Positions 18,308-27,809 of a stretch of DNA of 64,000 bases are shown here, piece after piece. Within the stretch, counting starts at the first letter, position 1. Each line of letters begins with the position of its first letter. Origin of the DNA: Fischerella sp. CENA71 (GTDB lineage: Bacteria; Cyanobacteriota; Cyanobacteriia; Cyanobacteriales; Nostocaceae). Both the position numbers and the translations under genes were made by a program. Where the stretch lies: positions 124,001 through 188,000 of the forward strand of contig JANBVI010000006.1 of assembly GCA_024239075.1 (NCBI GenBank), read 5' to 3'. The notes below the pieces were generated by a model, which was not told where the DNA came from, did no database searches, and saw nothing but the letters and a program-made list of their open reading frames with translations.

Positions 18308-19573
18308 TTGACAGTGGATGTTTTTGATCACAGCCCCGAAACAATCGCCAGCACTAAGCGTGCCTACGCTGCTTCTTTAAAGTTAGGAATTACTAAAGGG
18401 ATAGATCGCAGTCGCGCCGTCTTGGCTATGGCTGAAGCGATCAAACGTTCTTTTGACGATATTCTAGAAGCTAATACTTTGGATTTAGAAGCTAGTCGGG
18501 AAATGGCTATACCAGATTTAATTTTGGACTGGCTAAAGCTAACCCCAAAACGTCTGGAAGCAGCTGTAGATATTTTGCAACGACTAGGAGAACTATCTGA
18601 TCCACTGCGGCGAGTGCGTAGTGCTGACTATCAACTCGAAGATTCCCAGACTTACACCCAGCTAACGCCTTTAGGAGTGATCGCGTTTATTTATGAAGCG
18701 TTTCCAGAATTAGCAGCGATCGCAGCAGGTTTATGTATCAAGACAGGTAATTGTTTGATCCTTAAAGGTAGTACAGAAGCTAGTCACTCGAACGCGGCGA
18801 TCGCTGAGGCTTTACAAGCTGGAATTGCTGATGCTGGTTTATCGTCTGGCTGTATAGAATTAATCCAGACTGAACATGGTGCTTCCATCCGTGATTTGGT
18901 CAGCCAAGACCAGTATTTAAATTTAGTCATCCCCTACGGACGTTCCAGCTTAATACAGCAGGTGGTACGACAATCTACAGCACCAGTACTGAAGTCAACA
19001 ATGGGTAATTGTTACCTGTATTGGTCGCTCAATGGCAGCTTGGAAATGGTACGTTGGATAATTGTCGATAGCCACTGTAGCCAACCAGATCCGGTAAATG
19101 CGATCGAAAAAGTTTTGATTCATCGGCAAGCTATGCCATCTTCTTTAGTCACCCTGTGGAATAGCTTACAAGAGAAAGGCTTTGAAATTAAAGGAGATGC
19201 AGAATTAGTAGAAGCTTTTCCCCAGTTACAACTAGCCAAAGATGAAGAATGGGAAAGCGCTTATTTAACTAAGACTATTGCTTTTAAATTAGTGGATAGC
19301 TTAGAGGGAGCGATCGCTTGGATTAATCAATACAGTAGTGGTCACGCTGACTGCATCGTCACGGAATCTTACCAAGAAAGCCGACAATTTGCCTTGGGAG
19401 TTAACAGCGCCTCCAGTTACATCAATTCTTCTCCCCGCTTTACCCGTAACCCTGCACGGGGAGATGGCGTATTTCTTGGTATGTCCAACCAGAAAGGTCA
19501 TCGACGTGGCTTTATCAGCCTCGAAAGCCTAACTACAGTCAAACATATCGTCCAGGGAAATGGACGGTTCTAA
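18308..19573 (+). CDS. Gamma-glutamyl phosphate reductase homologue lacking the catalytic cysteine
   Basis: 421 residues, the normal ProA length. ProA reduces gamma-glutamyl phosphate to glutamate-5-semialdehyde in proline synthesis. The fold signatures are present: LTPLGVIAFIYEAFPELA, CLILKGSTEASHSN, HADCIVTESYQ, and LESLTTVKHIVQGNGRF at the end. The active-site segment, usually PGVCNAxE, here reads PDPVNAIE, with Val263 where the nucleophilic cysteine should be; the nearest cysteine is Cys257. The NADP-side segment NPARGDGVFLGMSNQKGHRRG is also divergent. It is therefore probably a paralogue that is inactive or has changed function, with a true ProA elsewhere. The start is TTG 18308 or GTG 18314. 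Confidence 0.8.
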   Translation: MTVDVFDHSPETIASTKRAYAASLKLGITKGIDRSRAVLAMAEAIKRSFDDILEANTLDLEASREMAIPDLILDWLKLTPKRLEAAVDILQRLGELSDPLRRVRSADYQLEDSQTYTQLTPLGVIAFIYEAFPELAAIAAGLCIKTGNCLILKGSTEASHSNAAIAEALQAGIADAGLSSGCIELIQTEHGASIRDLVSQDQYLNLVIPYGRSSLIQQVVRQSTAPVLKSTMGNCYLYWSLNGSLEMVRWIIVDSHCSQPDPVNAIEKVLIHRQAMPSSLVTLWNSLQEKGFEIKGDAELVEAFPQLQLAKDEEWESAYLTKTIAFKLVDSLEGAIAWINQYSSGHADCIVTESYQESRQFALGVNSASSYINSSPRFTRNPARGDGVFLGMSNQKGHRRGFISLESLTTVKHIVQGNGRF

Positions 19574-19590
19574 GAGTTGAAAATAGGGAA

Positions 19591-19620
19591 CTGTTATCAG
19601 TTATCAGTTATCAGTTATCA
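19591..19620. repeat. STRR, unit cagttat
   Basis: Four tandem copies of a heptamer between the convergent proA-like gene and desA. Confidence 0.85.
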
Positions 19621-19677
19621 AATAGAACTGGTAACTGTTAACTGTTAACTGATTCATACCCTACACGCCTTACACTC

Positions 19678-20739
19678 TTACACTCTTACACCCTTACCTT
19701 GGTGGTAATCCTGTATAGATAAATATCCAGTCTCTGGATTATAAAGATGACATTGGTTTGTGATCTGCTTGATTAAAGACACAGAGAATCGGGATTTACT
19801 CAGATAATTTCCCCAGTTTTTTTCTAGGCTACGATGAGCTAACCGTAAATTATAAGAAGGAATTGCTGTAGATATGTGGTGGGGAACGTGGACATTGATG
19901 TCATGGCAGAGAAATTCGATCCAATGAGGATAATCGCAGTGAACAGTACCAGATAGCTGTGCTATGGCGGCGTTCCATTTTGTTGCTTCTACAAAAGGAA
20001 TATATGGGGCAGTATGGTGAACCAAAGTGAAGGTACTCATCCAAAAATGGAAAACCAACCAAGGGATAAACCAAAATTTGACAAATCCCCAGATACCAAG
20101 ATTAACAATGATCAAAGGGAAAGCGATCGCTGCAAACAGCACTACAACAGTAATAGATAGCTTGACTTTTGATTGATCTTTAGCACGGAATTTCGTCAAA
20201 TTAAAGTGCAGGTTTACCCAATGTAGGATTGAACCGATCCACCATAGACGGTTCCGCATGAAACTTTCAAAACCCCACTGTAATAATTTTCCCCAGCTTT
20301 CATATACATGTGGTCTAATTGGATGCCAAGCATTATCTTCTTCTAGCTTATTGGTATGAGCATGATGATAATTATGCTTAATTCGCCAACTGTGAAACGG
20401 ATAAACTAACGGCATCATCATCAAATGTCCCACCAAGTCGTTTACCCAACGGCGTTTAGCAAACGAACGATGACCACAATCATGAGCGATAACAAAAAAA
20501 CCTGTCAAAGCAGTGCCGGTAAAAATCCAGACAAAAGGTAAGAGAAACCAAGGAGCAATAGTTAGGCAGAAATAGCCCAAGCCAACCATCAATACATTGA
20601 TCACAAGTTTTGTCCAAGCTTTGCGCCGATTCTGCAAGAAACATTCCCGTGGCAGGCTTTTAATAATATCTTTCAGCTTGAAGTCAGCTTGGTTAATGCT
20701 ATCTGATGGCTTGAGGGTGTTGATTGTTGATGTTGTCAT
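19678..20739 (-). CDS. desA: Acyl-lipid delta-12 fatty acid desaturase
   Basis: 353 residues, membrane di-iron desaturase that puts a second double bond (delta-12) into oleoyl groups of membrane glycerolipids, using ferredoxin. The three histidine boxes are present: HDCGH in VIAHDCGHRSF, HNYHHAHTN, and HVPHH in DINVHVPHHIS. Hydrophobic segments flank them as in DesA. desC lies 256 bp upstream on the same strand, giving the delta-9 then delta-12 order of action. Family length is about 350. The delta-12 assignment rests on overall resemblance to DesA rather than to DesB (delta-15). Confidence 0.92.
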   Translation of the reverse strand: MTTSTINTLKPSDSINQADFKLKDIIKSLPRECFLQNRRKAWTKLVINVLMVGLGYFCLTIAPWFLLPFVWIFTGTALTGFFVIAHDCGHRSFAKRRWVNDLVGHLMMMPLVYPFHSWRIKHNYHHAHTNKLEEDNAWHPIRPHVYESWGKLLQWGFESFMRNRLWWIGSILHWVNLHFNLTKFRAKDQSKVKLSITVVVLFAAIAFPLIIVNLGIWGFVKFWFIPWLVFHFWMSTFTLVHHTAPYIPFVEATKWNAAIAQLSGTVHCDYPHWIEFLCHDINVHVPHHISTAIPSYNLRLAHRSLEKNWGNYLSKSRFSVSLIKQITNQCHLYNPETGYLSIQDYHQGKGVRV

Positions 20740-20995
20740 GAATTAGTAAATACCAAAAAACCTCACATTCAAGGGACTCAAAAATGAACTCGCTGTGAAG
20801 TTTTGTAACATTAGCGTTTTGGATTATATCAAGCTAAGGTGTCTGAATGCACACGCCTAACAACTATTTTTCTGGATTAAAAATTTTGAAAACCCCACTC
20901 ATTCTTAGGCTACAAGCCAGTAAACGAGGGGGGTTAAAAATCGCACACAGCGTTAGTTCAATTATCAATAATTGATGACTTTAATCATCTCATGA

Positions 20996-21808
20996 CTATT
21001 TATCTGCTAACTTGACATTCGTGGCTAGACCAAGCGTTTGTAGCAGTTTGACTGTCATCCAAGTCATGTCAACTTCCCACCATTGCAGCCCGTGACGAGC
21101 CGAATACTGAAAAGCATGGTGGTTATTGTGCCAACCTTCACCGTAAGTTAATAAGGCAACCCACCAACAATTTGTTGAGCGATCGCCTGATTCATAAGTA
21201 CGATAACCAAATTTATGGGTGGCACTATTGACTAACCAGGTGCAATGCCATACAAAAACTAGGCGAACAAAAACTCCCCAGATCACAAAAGGCCAGCCAC
21301 CTAGCAAAAACAGTACTACACCTAGAGCTACTTGGAGCCAAATTAAATTGTTTTGGAAAAACTGATAAACTGGGTCATCGCCAATATCTTTCGTAAAGCG
21401 AGGTACTTCTGGCTGAAGTGGTGAATGAAAGAACATCCAACCCATGTGACTCCACCAGAAGCCTTTGTTGGAATCATGGGGATCTAACTCCTTATCTGAG
21501 TACAAATGATGCATTCGATGCATACCGACCCATTCTATTGGGCCTCCTTCGCAGGAAAGTGTTCCGCATAAAACAAGGAAGTATTCTAGCCACTTAGGGG
21601 TTTGAAAACTACGGTGGGTGACGAGACGGTGATAGCCCAGAGTAATACCTAAGCCACCTGTTACCCAATGGAGAAACAAGCACACACCAACTGCTTTCCA
21701 GCTAAAGAAAGCGGGAAACAGAGCAAGCAAAGCAGCAGCGTGCACAACAGTCAAGAATGTAATGTGTACTAAATGGCTTCGGGATTTTGTTGATGTAGCA
21801 ATTGTCAT
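20996..21808 (-). CDS. desC: Acyl-lipid delta-9 fatty acid desaturase
   Basis: 270 residues. It introduces the first double bond (delta-9) into stearoyl or palmitoyl groups of membrane lipids. The three histidine boxes of the DesC/stearoyl-CoA desaturase family are present: HRLVTHRSF, HRMHH, and HNNHH in GEGWHNNHHAFQYSARHG. The N terminus carries two hydrophobic segments, and two more lie before the last box. It lies upstream of desA on the same strand; such pairs are often cold-responsive, but no cold-box was identified here. Confidence 0.94.
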   Translation of the reverse strand: MTIATSTKSRSHLVHITFLTVVHAAALLALFPAFFSWKAVGVCLFLHWVTGGLGITLGYHRLVTHRSFQTPKWLEYFLVLCGTLSCEGGPIEWVGMHRMHHLYSDKELDPHDSNKGFWWSHMGWMFFHSPLQPEVPRFTKDIGDDPVYQFFQNNLIWLQVALGVVLFLLGGWPFVIWGVFVRLVFVWHCTWLVNSATHKFGYRTYESGDRSTNCWWVALLTYGEGWHNNHHAFQYSARHGLQWWEVDMTWMTVKLLQTLGLATNVKLADK

Positions 21809-21892
21809 GCAGTAACCTGAATAGGAATTGTTCAGCCTAGTCTGCGCGATCCTTAAATCCGCATATTATGTTTTTTTGTGAATGAGGAACTA

Positions 21893-23125
21893 ATGAACAG
21901 CTTAGAACAGCTGCGGCAAGCAGAACAGGCACTGTTACAGATTTTTTCTGGAATTGACGCTCAGGTCAAGAGAAAACTTTACAGAGTGTTAAGTGCTTTT
22001 CGCCATCATCGTGTCGGCGCTCACCATTTTGCAGGTGTCACAGGATACGGTCATGATGACTTAGGGCGAGAAACTTTAGACAAAGTGTTTGCTGAAGTTA
22101 TGGGCGCAGAGGCGGCTATTGTGCGAGTTCAGTTTGTATCTGGAACTCACGCGATCGCTTGTGCCTTATTTGGTGTCCTCCGTCCTGGTGACGAAATACT
22201 CTCGGTAGCTGGTCCTCCTTACGATACATTAGAAGAAGTGATAGGTTTACGGGGTCATGGTCAAGGCTCCCTTATAGAGTTTGGCATTCGCTATCGCCAA
22301 TTGGATCTTACCCCAGAAGGAACAGTGGATTGGCAAGCTTTAAGCCGAGCGGTGGAGGATAAGACTAGTTTAGTCTTAATTCAGCGTTCCTGTGGCTATT
22401 CTTGGCGTCCTAGCCTGTCAATTGCTGATATTGAAAAAATTATTAATTTAGTCAAGCAGCAAAATCCTAACACCATTTGTTTTGTTGATAATTGCTACGG
22501 CGAATTTATCGAACTCAGTGAACCTACGCATGTCGGTGCTGATTTAATGGCGGGTTCCTTGATCAAAAACCCTGGTGGAACCATTGTCACAGCGGGTGGT
22601 TATGTCGCTGGTCGCGCTGATTTGGTAGAAGCGGCTGCCTGTCGCCTGACTGCCCCTGGTATCGGTAGTTACGGCGGTGCGACCTTTGATCAAAATCGTC
22701 TCCTCTTCCAAGGCTTATTTCTTGCACCCCAGATGGTAGGAGAAGCCATGAAAGGTACGCACTTAACAGGTTATGTTTTTGACAAGCTTGGTTATCCAGT
22801 TAATCCCGCACCTCTTGCACCTCGACGTGATGTGATCCAAGCAATTAAACTCGGTTCTGCCGAAAAGTTAATTGCATTTTGTAAGGCAATACAACAAAAT
22901 TCACCCATCGGTTCTTATCTAGACCCCATTCCTGATCAAATGCCAGGTTACGAAAGCAAAGTCGTCATGGCTGGCGGGACATTTATTGAGGGTAGCACAT
23001 TAGAGTTCTCCGCTGACGGGCCATTGCGAGAACCGTATGTAGTGTATTGCCAAGGCGGGACACATTGGACTCATGTGGCGATCGCTCTCGAAGCCGCAAT
23101 TGAGGCGATAGGATCAGCAAATTAA
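21893..23125 (+). CDS. PLP-dependent protein of the methionine gamma-lyase/aluminium-resistance (YnbB) family
   Basis: 410 residues from ATG 21893, chosen because gaggaa lies directly upstream; GTG 21878 would add five residues. Fold-type I PLP enzyme of the family often annotated as aluminium resistance or methionine gamma-lyase-like. Visible family features: FAGVTGYGHDDLGRETLD at the start, VQFVSGTHAIACALFG, CFVDNCYGEF as the PLP-aspartate strand, and the lysine in DLMAGSLIKNPGGTI. The substrate is not known for certain. It stands alone, divergent from desC. A minisatellite lies downstream. Confidence 0.85.
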   Translation: MNSLEQLRQAEQALLQIFSGIDAQVKRKLYRVLSAFRHHRVGAHHFAGVTGYGHDDLGRETLDKVFAEVMGAEAAIVRVQFVSGTHAIACALFGVLRPGDEILSVAGPPYDTLEEVIGLRGHGQGSLIEFGIRYRQLDLTPEGTVDWQALSRAVEDKTSLVLIQRSCGYSWRPSLSIADIEKIINLVKQQNPNTICFVDNCYGEFIELSEPTHVGADLMAGSLIKNPGGTIVTAGGYVAGRADLVEAAACRLTAPGIGSYGGATFDQNRLLFQGLFLAPQMVGEAMKGTHLTGYVFDKLGYPVNPAPLAPRRDVIQAIKLGSAEKLIAFCKAIQQNSPIGSYLDPIPDQMPGYESKVVMAGGTFIEGSTLEFSADGPLREPYVVYCQGGTHWTHVAIALEAAIEAIGSAN

Positions 23126-23158
23126 GTCAATTATCCATGCCTCGTTTTTCCTGATTCG

Positions 23159-23295
23159 ACTTGGTGTCTTAGTGTCTTGGTGAGACCAGCCCCCGTCTTG
23201 GCGGTCTCCGTCACGATGGGGGACTGGCGAACCCGAAGGGTGTTTCAACAAAATATATTTTTTCACCACCAAGACGCCAAGACGCGAAGAAAGCA
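23159..23295. repeat. Dispersed inverted repeat (ttggtgtcttagtgtcttggtg / accaccaagacgccaagacgc)
   Basis: The two halves are imperfect reverse complements around a 60-bp centre. Related units lie at 27238-27300, 53704-53750 and 59319-59385. No coding capacity is convincing. Confidence 0.7.
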
Positions 23296-23316
23296 AATAG
23301 ACTTGTTGACGAGGCT

Positions 23317-23547
23317 CAAAGACTCGACAACGGAGATCAAAGACTCGTTAATGAGGATAAAAGACTCGATGACGGAGATCAAAGACTCGTTAATGAGGAT
23401 AAAAGACTCGAAAACGGAGATCAAAGACTCGACGACGAGGATAAAAGACTCGACGACGAAGATCAAAGACTCGAAAACGGAGATCAAAGACTCGTTAATG
23501 AGGATAAAAGACTCGACGACGGAGATCAAAGACTCGACGACGAGGAT
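23317..23547. repeat. 21-bp minisatellite, locus 2 (11 units)
   Basis: Eleven consecutive units of exactly 21 bp, each with core aaagactcg and an end of the type ggagat or gaggat. Two unit types (gacgacggagat and ttaatgaggat) alternate in places, so the array has probably grown by two-unit steps. Because 21 is a multiple of 3 and the unit has no stop in some frames, both strands show long open frames with 7-residue repeats; these are not taken as genes. Confidence 0.9.
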
Positions 23548-23592
23548 AAAAGACTCATTCACCAAGCCTTAATCTCACCTTTCCCCATCGTT

Positions 23593-26500
23593 TTAACGGC
23601 ACGCCTCATTCGACACATCAGGATGGCTAGCAAAATAATCTTTCAGCCAATCGCACCCCCGCGCCAGCAGTTCATCTAAACCCTCAACTGGACGCAACTG
23701 CACAGTATTATCTACAACAATCGCTATTAACTTACCATCTGGGGTGAATACTCCATTTTTACCTTGATATTCAGCCAACTGCTGCCAATCGTCCCTTACC
23801 TGAGTCCATAAGCGCACATCATCGTCATCTGATGCAGTGGCAACAATCTTGCCATTGGGGCTAAACACCACGTTGTTGACCGAATCATTATGCTTGAGGG
23901 TGGCAATTTGTTTGCCTTGGAGATTCCACAACTTGGCTGTATTGTCTAATGATGCAGTGGCAACAGTCTTGCCATCGGGGCTAAACACTACGTTGTTGAC
24001 CAAACCATTATGCTTGAGGGTGGCAATTTGTTTGCCTTGGAGATTCCACAACTTGGCTGTGTTGTCACCTGATGCAGTTGCAATAGTCTTGCCATCTGGG
24101 CTAAACACGATGTTGTTGACCAAATCGTCATGCTTAAGGGTGGCAATTTGTTTGCCTTGGAGATTCCACAACTTGGCTGTGTTGTCACCTAATGCAGTGG
24201 CAATAGTCTTGCCATTGGGACTAAACACCACATTGAGAACCGAACTATTATGCTTGAGGGTGGCAATTTGTTTGCCTTGGAGATTCCACAACTTGGCTGT
24301 GCCATCTTCTGAGGCAGTGGCAACAGTCTTGCCATCGGGGCTAAATGCTACGTCGTAGACCCAACCATTATGCTTGACGGTGGCAATTTGTTTGCTTTGA
24401 AGATTCCACAACTTGGCTGTATTGTCTAATGATGCAGTTGCAATAGTTTTGCCATCGGGGCTAAATGCTACGTCGTAGACCCAACCATTATGCTTGAGGG
24501 TGGCAATTTGTTTGCCTTGGAGATTCCACAACTTGGCTGTGTTGTCATGTGATGCAGTCGCGACAGTCTTGCCATCGGGGCTAAACACCACGTTGTTGAC
24601 CGAACTATTATGCTTGAAGGTAGCAATTTGTTTGCCTTGAAGATTCCATAACTTGGCTGTGTTGTCACCTGATGCAGTCGCAATAGTCTTGCCATCGGGG
24701 CTAAACACCACGTTGTTGACCGAACTATTATGCTTGAGAGTGGTAATTTCTTGACCTTGGAGATTCCACAACTTGGCTGTCTTGTCAATTGATGCAGTCG
24801 CAATAGTCTTGCCATCAGGGCTAAACACTACGTTGTTGACCAAATCGTTATGCTTGAGGGTGGCAATTTGTTTACTTTGGAGATTCCACAACTTGGCTGT
24901 CTTGTCTAATGATGCAGTCGCGACAGTCTTGCCATTGGGACTAAACACCACGTTGTAGACCACACTATTATGCTTGAGGGTAGCAATTTGTTTGCCTTGA
25001 AGATTCCATAACTTGGCTGTGTTGTCACCTGATGCAGTCGCAATAGTCTTGCCATCGGGGCTAAACACCACGTTGTTGACCTGACTATTATGCTTGAGAG
25101 TGGTAATTTCTTGACCTTGGAGATTCCACAACTTGGCTGTGTTGTCACCTGATGCAGTCGCAATAGTCTTGCCATCGGGGCTAAACACCACGTTGTTGAC
25201 CCAACTATTATGGTTGAGGGTGGCAATTTCTTGACCTTGGAGATTCCACAACTTGGCTGTCTTGTCACTTGATGCAGTCGCCACAGTCTTGCCATCGGGG
25301 CTAAACGCTACGTTTCTGACCAAATCATCATGCTTGAGGGTGGCAATTAGTTTGCCTTGAAGATTCCACAACTTGGCTGTGTTGTCATGTGATGTAGTCG
25401 CAACAGTCTTACCATCGGGACTAGACATCACGTTGTTGACTGCGCCGTCATGCCTCAACTGATTTTTCTCACGGATATTTTCGAGAGTAGTTTGCAAAGC
25501 TAATAGAGGGTTGACAGTGGGATATTCTGTGAATGAGCCATTATCTTTGACTATTTGTTTTAACTCTTTTACAGATCGTGTTGCCTCGACTAAATTATCA
25601 ATACTAATAAACTCAGATGATCGCAATAAACGCGCAGATGATTGTTCCAACTTTGTCACAGTTTGCGCCTTTCTAAATTGTTGCCAACCAAATCCAGCCA
25701 ATCCTAAAGAAATAACTGCCGCAGTTGTAGTACCAAATAAAATCCGTCTTGCCTTTTTTTGAGCATTTGCTAATACCTGATTCGCTTCCCTCTCCGTCTC
25801 TAAAGCCTTTTCTGCTTGTTGTCGCGCCTGTGCCAAAATTTGATTTGCCTCTTGTTCTGCTACCAAAGCACGTTGGACTTCTCGTTTATCAAATTCCTGA
25901 CTCGCAGACAAATACTGATAATCCACACTACTCAAACTTTTGCCACTCGCCCACTGTAAAGCCTCTTGCAAAGCTTGTCCCCGCAATAAACGCGATTCAT
26001 CTTCACATTCAGAAGCCATCCAAGCATTAATTTCACTCGCATAAGGGCGGAGTTTTGCTAATTGTTGCTCACACCATTGTTGATTAAATACTTCTTGATA
26101 AATGCGGTTATAAATTAACAGTTTGCCACGACGTTTGACAGCCAACCCTGTTAACCGCAACTCTGTTTGTTCCGGGCTATTATCACTTGCGATTTCTCCC
26201 TGTTGCAAAATCTGTTGGGTCAAAGCCAATAATTGCCCAGTCCGCTGTTCACTACTCCGCAACAGCCTATCCCGAATCGTCCGCAAATGCTCCGGCTCAT
26301 CATGCATTTCCCAATTTTCAACAATCCGCTGACGCACCAAACGTTCCACAAAAATAGAAACTTCCCCCTCCTCCCCGCGTCTCCCCACATTCCCAGACGC
26401 GCCACTCTCAGACGCGCCATGGCGCGTCTCTACATTACTCCCCACCTGCGCTACCAACTTACAAACCTTCTGTGTCAAAAACGGTTGTCCACCAGTCCAC

Positions 26501-27207
26501 TCCAACACCGCTTGCATTAATGCTTGTGGATCACCTACTGCTGCAAGTCCCCTTGCTAATGGTTGCGCTTCTTCGAGTTGAAATCCCGTTAAATCAATTG
26601 CTCTACCAATATTAAATGGTGTCCTTCGCTTATCTCCAATTAAATCGGAAGGTGTACAAACTCCAATTAATGCAAACGTCAAACGATTGTATGCTGGTTG
26701 GTCAGCACGACGGTTGTAACAATCCCGAATCACAGCAAAGAAATCATCTAAATTGAATTGAATGCTGAGAATACTATCTATTTCATCAATAAAAATAATA
26801 ATTTTGTCAGTAATTCTCTGAAGTAAAACTGTTTCGAGAAACTTACTTAACTTCTGCACTGGTGAAAGTAAACTATTCTCGAACCACCAATTTTCCAAAT
26901 CAAAATCATGGTAAAGTCCAAAAGTCCCAATTAAACTATCAATCACCCCGGCGTACCATTGTTCCGGCGTAATATCTGCCGTCCCAATCGCTGTAATATC
27001 AATAGCAGCACATGCAATTCCCTCTTGTTGCAATCGCCGCATCACCTGCACCCGCAAGCTGGATTTACCCATTTGTCGAGAGTTGAGTACATAACAAAAC
27101 TCCCCCGCTTGCAAAGCCTCGTAGAGTTCAGCATCAGCTTTACGGGTGACATAGGTTGGCGCATCTTCCGGAAGACTCCCTCCAACTTGATACTGATACA
27201 GCGTCAT
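23593..27207 (-). CDS. AAA-like (nSTAND-type) ATPase with 14-15 WD40 repeats
   Basis: 1204 residues. N-terminal AAA-like domain (about 15-270) with Walker A around Lys48 ([10 protein letters not shown]) and Walker [12 protein letters not shown] helical stretch follows, then a coiled coil (about 440-490, [16 protein letters not shown]) and one membrane segment (about 490-510, [19 protein letters not shown]). The C-terminal half is a WD40 array: 14 blades of exactly 40 residues ([30 protein letters not shown]) and one decayed blade. The tail [16 protein letters not shown] is common to cyanobacterial WD40 proteins of this class. Blades are nearly identical, so the array is recent. Residues about 256-280 come from an inserted palindromic repeat. 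It is a sensor or scaffold protein at the membrane; the target is unknown. Confidence 0.88.
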   Translation of the reverse strand: MTLYQYQVGGSLPEDAPTYVTRKADAELYEALQAGEFCYVLNSRQMGKSSLRVQVMRRLQQEGIACAAIDITAIGTADITPEQWYAGVIDSLIGTFGLYHDFDLENWWFENSLLSPVQKLSKFLETVLLQRITDKIIIFIDEIDSILSIQFNLDDFFAVIRDCYNRRADQPAYNRLTFALIGVCTPSDLIGDKRRTPFNIGRAIDLTGFQLEEAQPLARGLAAVGDPQALMQAVLEWTGGQPFLTQKVCKLVAQVGSNVETRHGASESGASGNVGRRGEEGEVSIFVERLVRQRIVENWEMHDEPEHLRTIRDRLLRSSEQRTGQLLALTQQILQQGEIASDNSPEQTELRLTGLAVKRRGKLLIYNRIYQEVFNQQWCEQQLAKLRPYASEINAWMASECEDESRLLRGQALQEALQWASGKSLSSVDYQYLSASQEFDKREVQRALVAEQEANQILAQARQQAEKALETEREANQVLANAQKKARRILFGTTTAAVISLGLAGFGWQQFRKAQTVTKLEQSSARLLRSSEFISIDNLVEATRSVKELKQIVKDNGSFTEYPTVNPLLALQTTLENIREKNQLRHDGAVNNVMSSPDGKTVATTSHDNTAKLWNLQGKLIATLKHDDLVRNVAFSPDGKTVATASSDKTAKLWNLQGQEIATLNHNSWVNNVVFSPDGKTIATASGDNTAKLWNLQGQEITTLKHNSQVNNVVFSPDGKTIATASGDNTAKLWNLQGKQIATLKHNSVVYNVVFSPNGKTVATASLDKTAKLWNLQSKQIATLKHNDLVNNVVFSPDGKTIATASIDKTAKLWNLQGQEITTLKHNSSVNNVVFSPDGKTIATASGDNTAKLWNLQGKQIATFKHNSSVNNVVFSPDGKTVATASHDNTAKLWNLQGKQIATLKHNGWVYDVAFSPDGKTIATASLDNTAKLWNLQSKQIATVKHNGWVYDVAFSPDGKTVATASEDGTAKLWNLQGKQIATLKHNSSVLNVVFSPNGKTIATALGDNTAKLWNLQGKQIATLKHDDLVNNIVFSPDGKTIATASGDNTAKLWNLQGKQIATLKHNGLVNNVVFSPDGKTVATASLDNTAKLWNLQGKQIATLKHNDSVNNVVFSPNGKIVATASDDDDVRLWTQVRDDWQQLAEYQGKNGVFTPDGKLIAIVVDNTVQLRPVEGLDELLARGCDWLKDYFASHPDVSNEACR
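26367..26440. repeat. GC-rich palindromic repeat inside the AAA/WD40 gene
   Basis: Contains gacgcgccatggcgcgtctctac, an arm-to-arm palindrome of the same family as 53638-53665 and 58707-58734. Read in frame it gives a 25-residue low-complexity loop ([14 protein letters not shown]). Confidence 0.8.
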
Positions 27208-27809
27208 AGCAGTAAGAGTGTGAATGAAAAGTAATTTTTTTGGTGTCTTGGTGTCTTAGTGGTTCAAAGATGATCTTTTTCACCACAAAGACACAAAGAA
27301 TTTAGAACAATGGAACTGAGTAAATTCGTTTACTCTGACCTTACTTAATAGAGAATTATACTTTTTTCGTTAAGAGCGTCATTATTTCTTTGTACTTAAG
27401 ACTTACACCCACACTCTAAGTACAGCATTTTATTAATTCATAGCGAATTATATGCAAAAATACTCTGCGTCCCTCCGCGCTGACTTTGCGTTCCTCTGCG
27501 TTTAAAACGCTACGATTTTATGCAAAGCTGTACTAATACCATTTCCATATGAAGACGCATAAAAATAACCCCACCGCCTGCGGCACCTCCCCAAGGCATC
27601 GGGGAAGTTAGGAGGAGTAAAAATAATGTGCAGCTTTACAGAGAGTTGGTATAAGAATCCTTAGCATCTTGGCGGTTCAATAAATTTACAAATGACCAAT
27701 GACAAAAAACATAATAGATTACACTTTGCTGAAAAATTATCCAAAAATTTGAGTTACCCCTGATAATGAGGTTGAAGAAAGCAATCCGCAATTAATAAAC
27801 GGTGTCTCC
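27208..27809. other. Repeat-rich gap between the WD40 gene and the phosphotransferase gene
   Basis: 602 bp, no gene. It holds an inverted repeat of the cttggtgtctt type (27238-27300), a stretch with cgtccctccgcg-like text (27465-27500), and a MITE-like element (27534-27655). The region just before 27810 should carry the promoter of the next gene. Confidence 0.65.
27534..27655. repeat. MITE-like element, copy A (taataccattt ... gttggtataa)
   Basis: Ends resemble those of copies B-D (53600, 59448, 63304): left end taataccatttccatatgaag, right end agagttggtataag. The centre has a C-rich imperfect hairpin. Confidence 0.7.

Noticed and set aside
23317-23547. CRISPR array
   Set aside because: Units are contiguous 21-bp tandem copies without unique spacers, and no cas genes are present.
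23177-23572. Open frame of 131 residues (and its 100-residue reverse) with 7-residue repeats
   Set aside because: The open frames come from a 21-bp tandem repeat whose length is a multiple of three. They start in a dispersed repeat, lack a ribosome site, and the same repeat elsewhere is plainly non-coding.
23837-25295. Several open frames on both strands within the WD40 array
   Set aside because: Shadows of the 120-bp repeats of the real minus-strand gene; their products are repetitive in register with the WD40 units.
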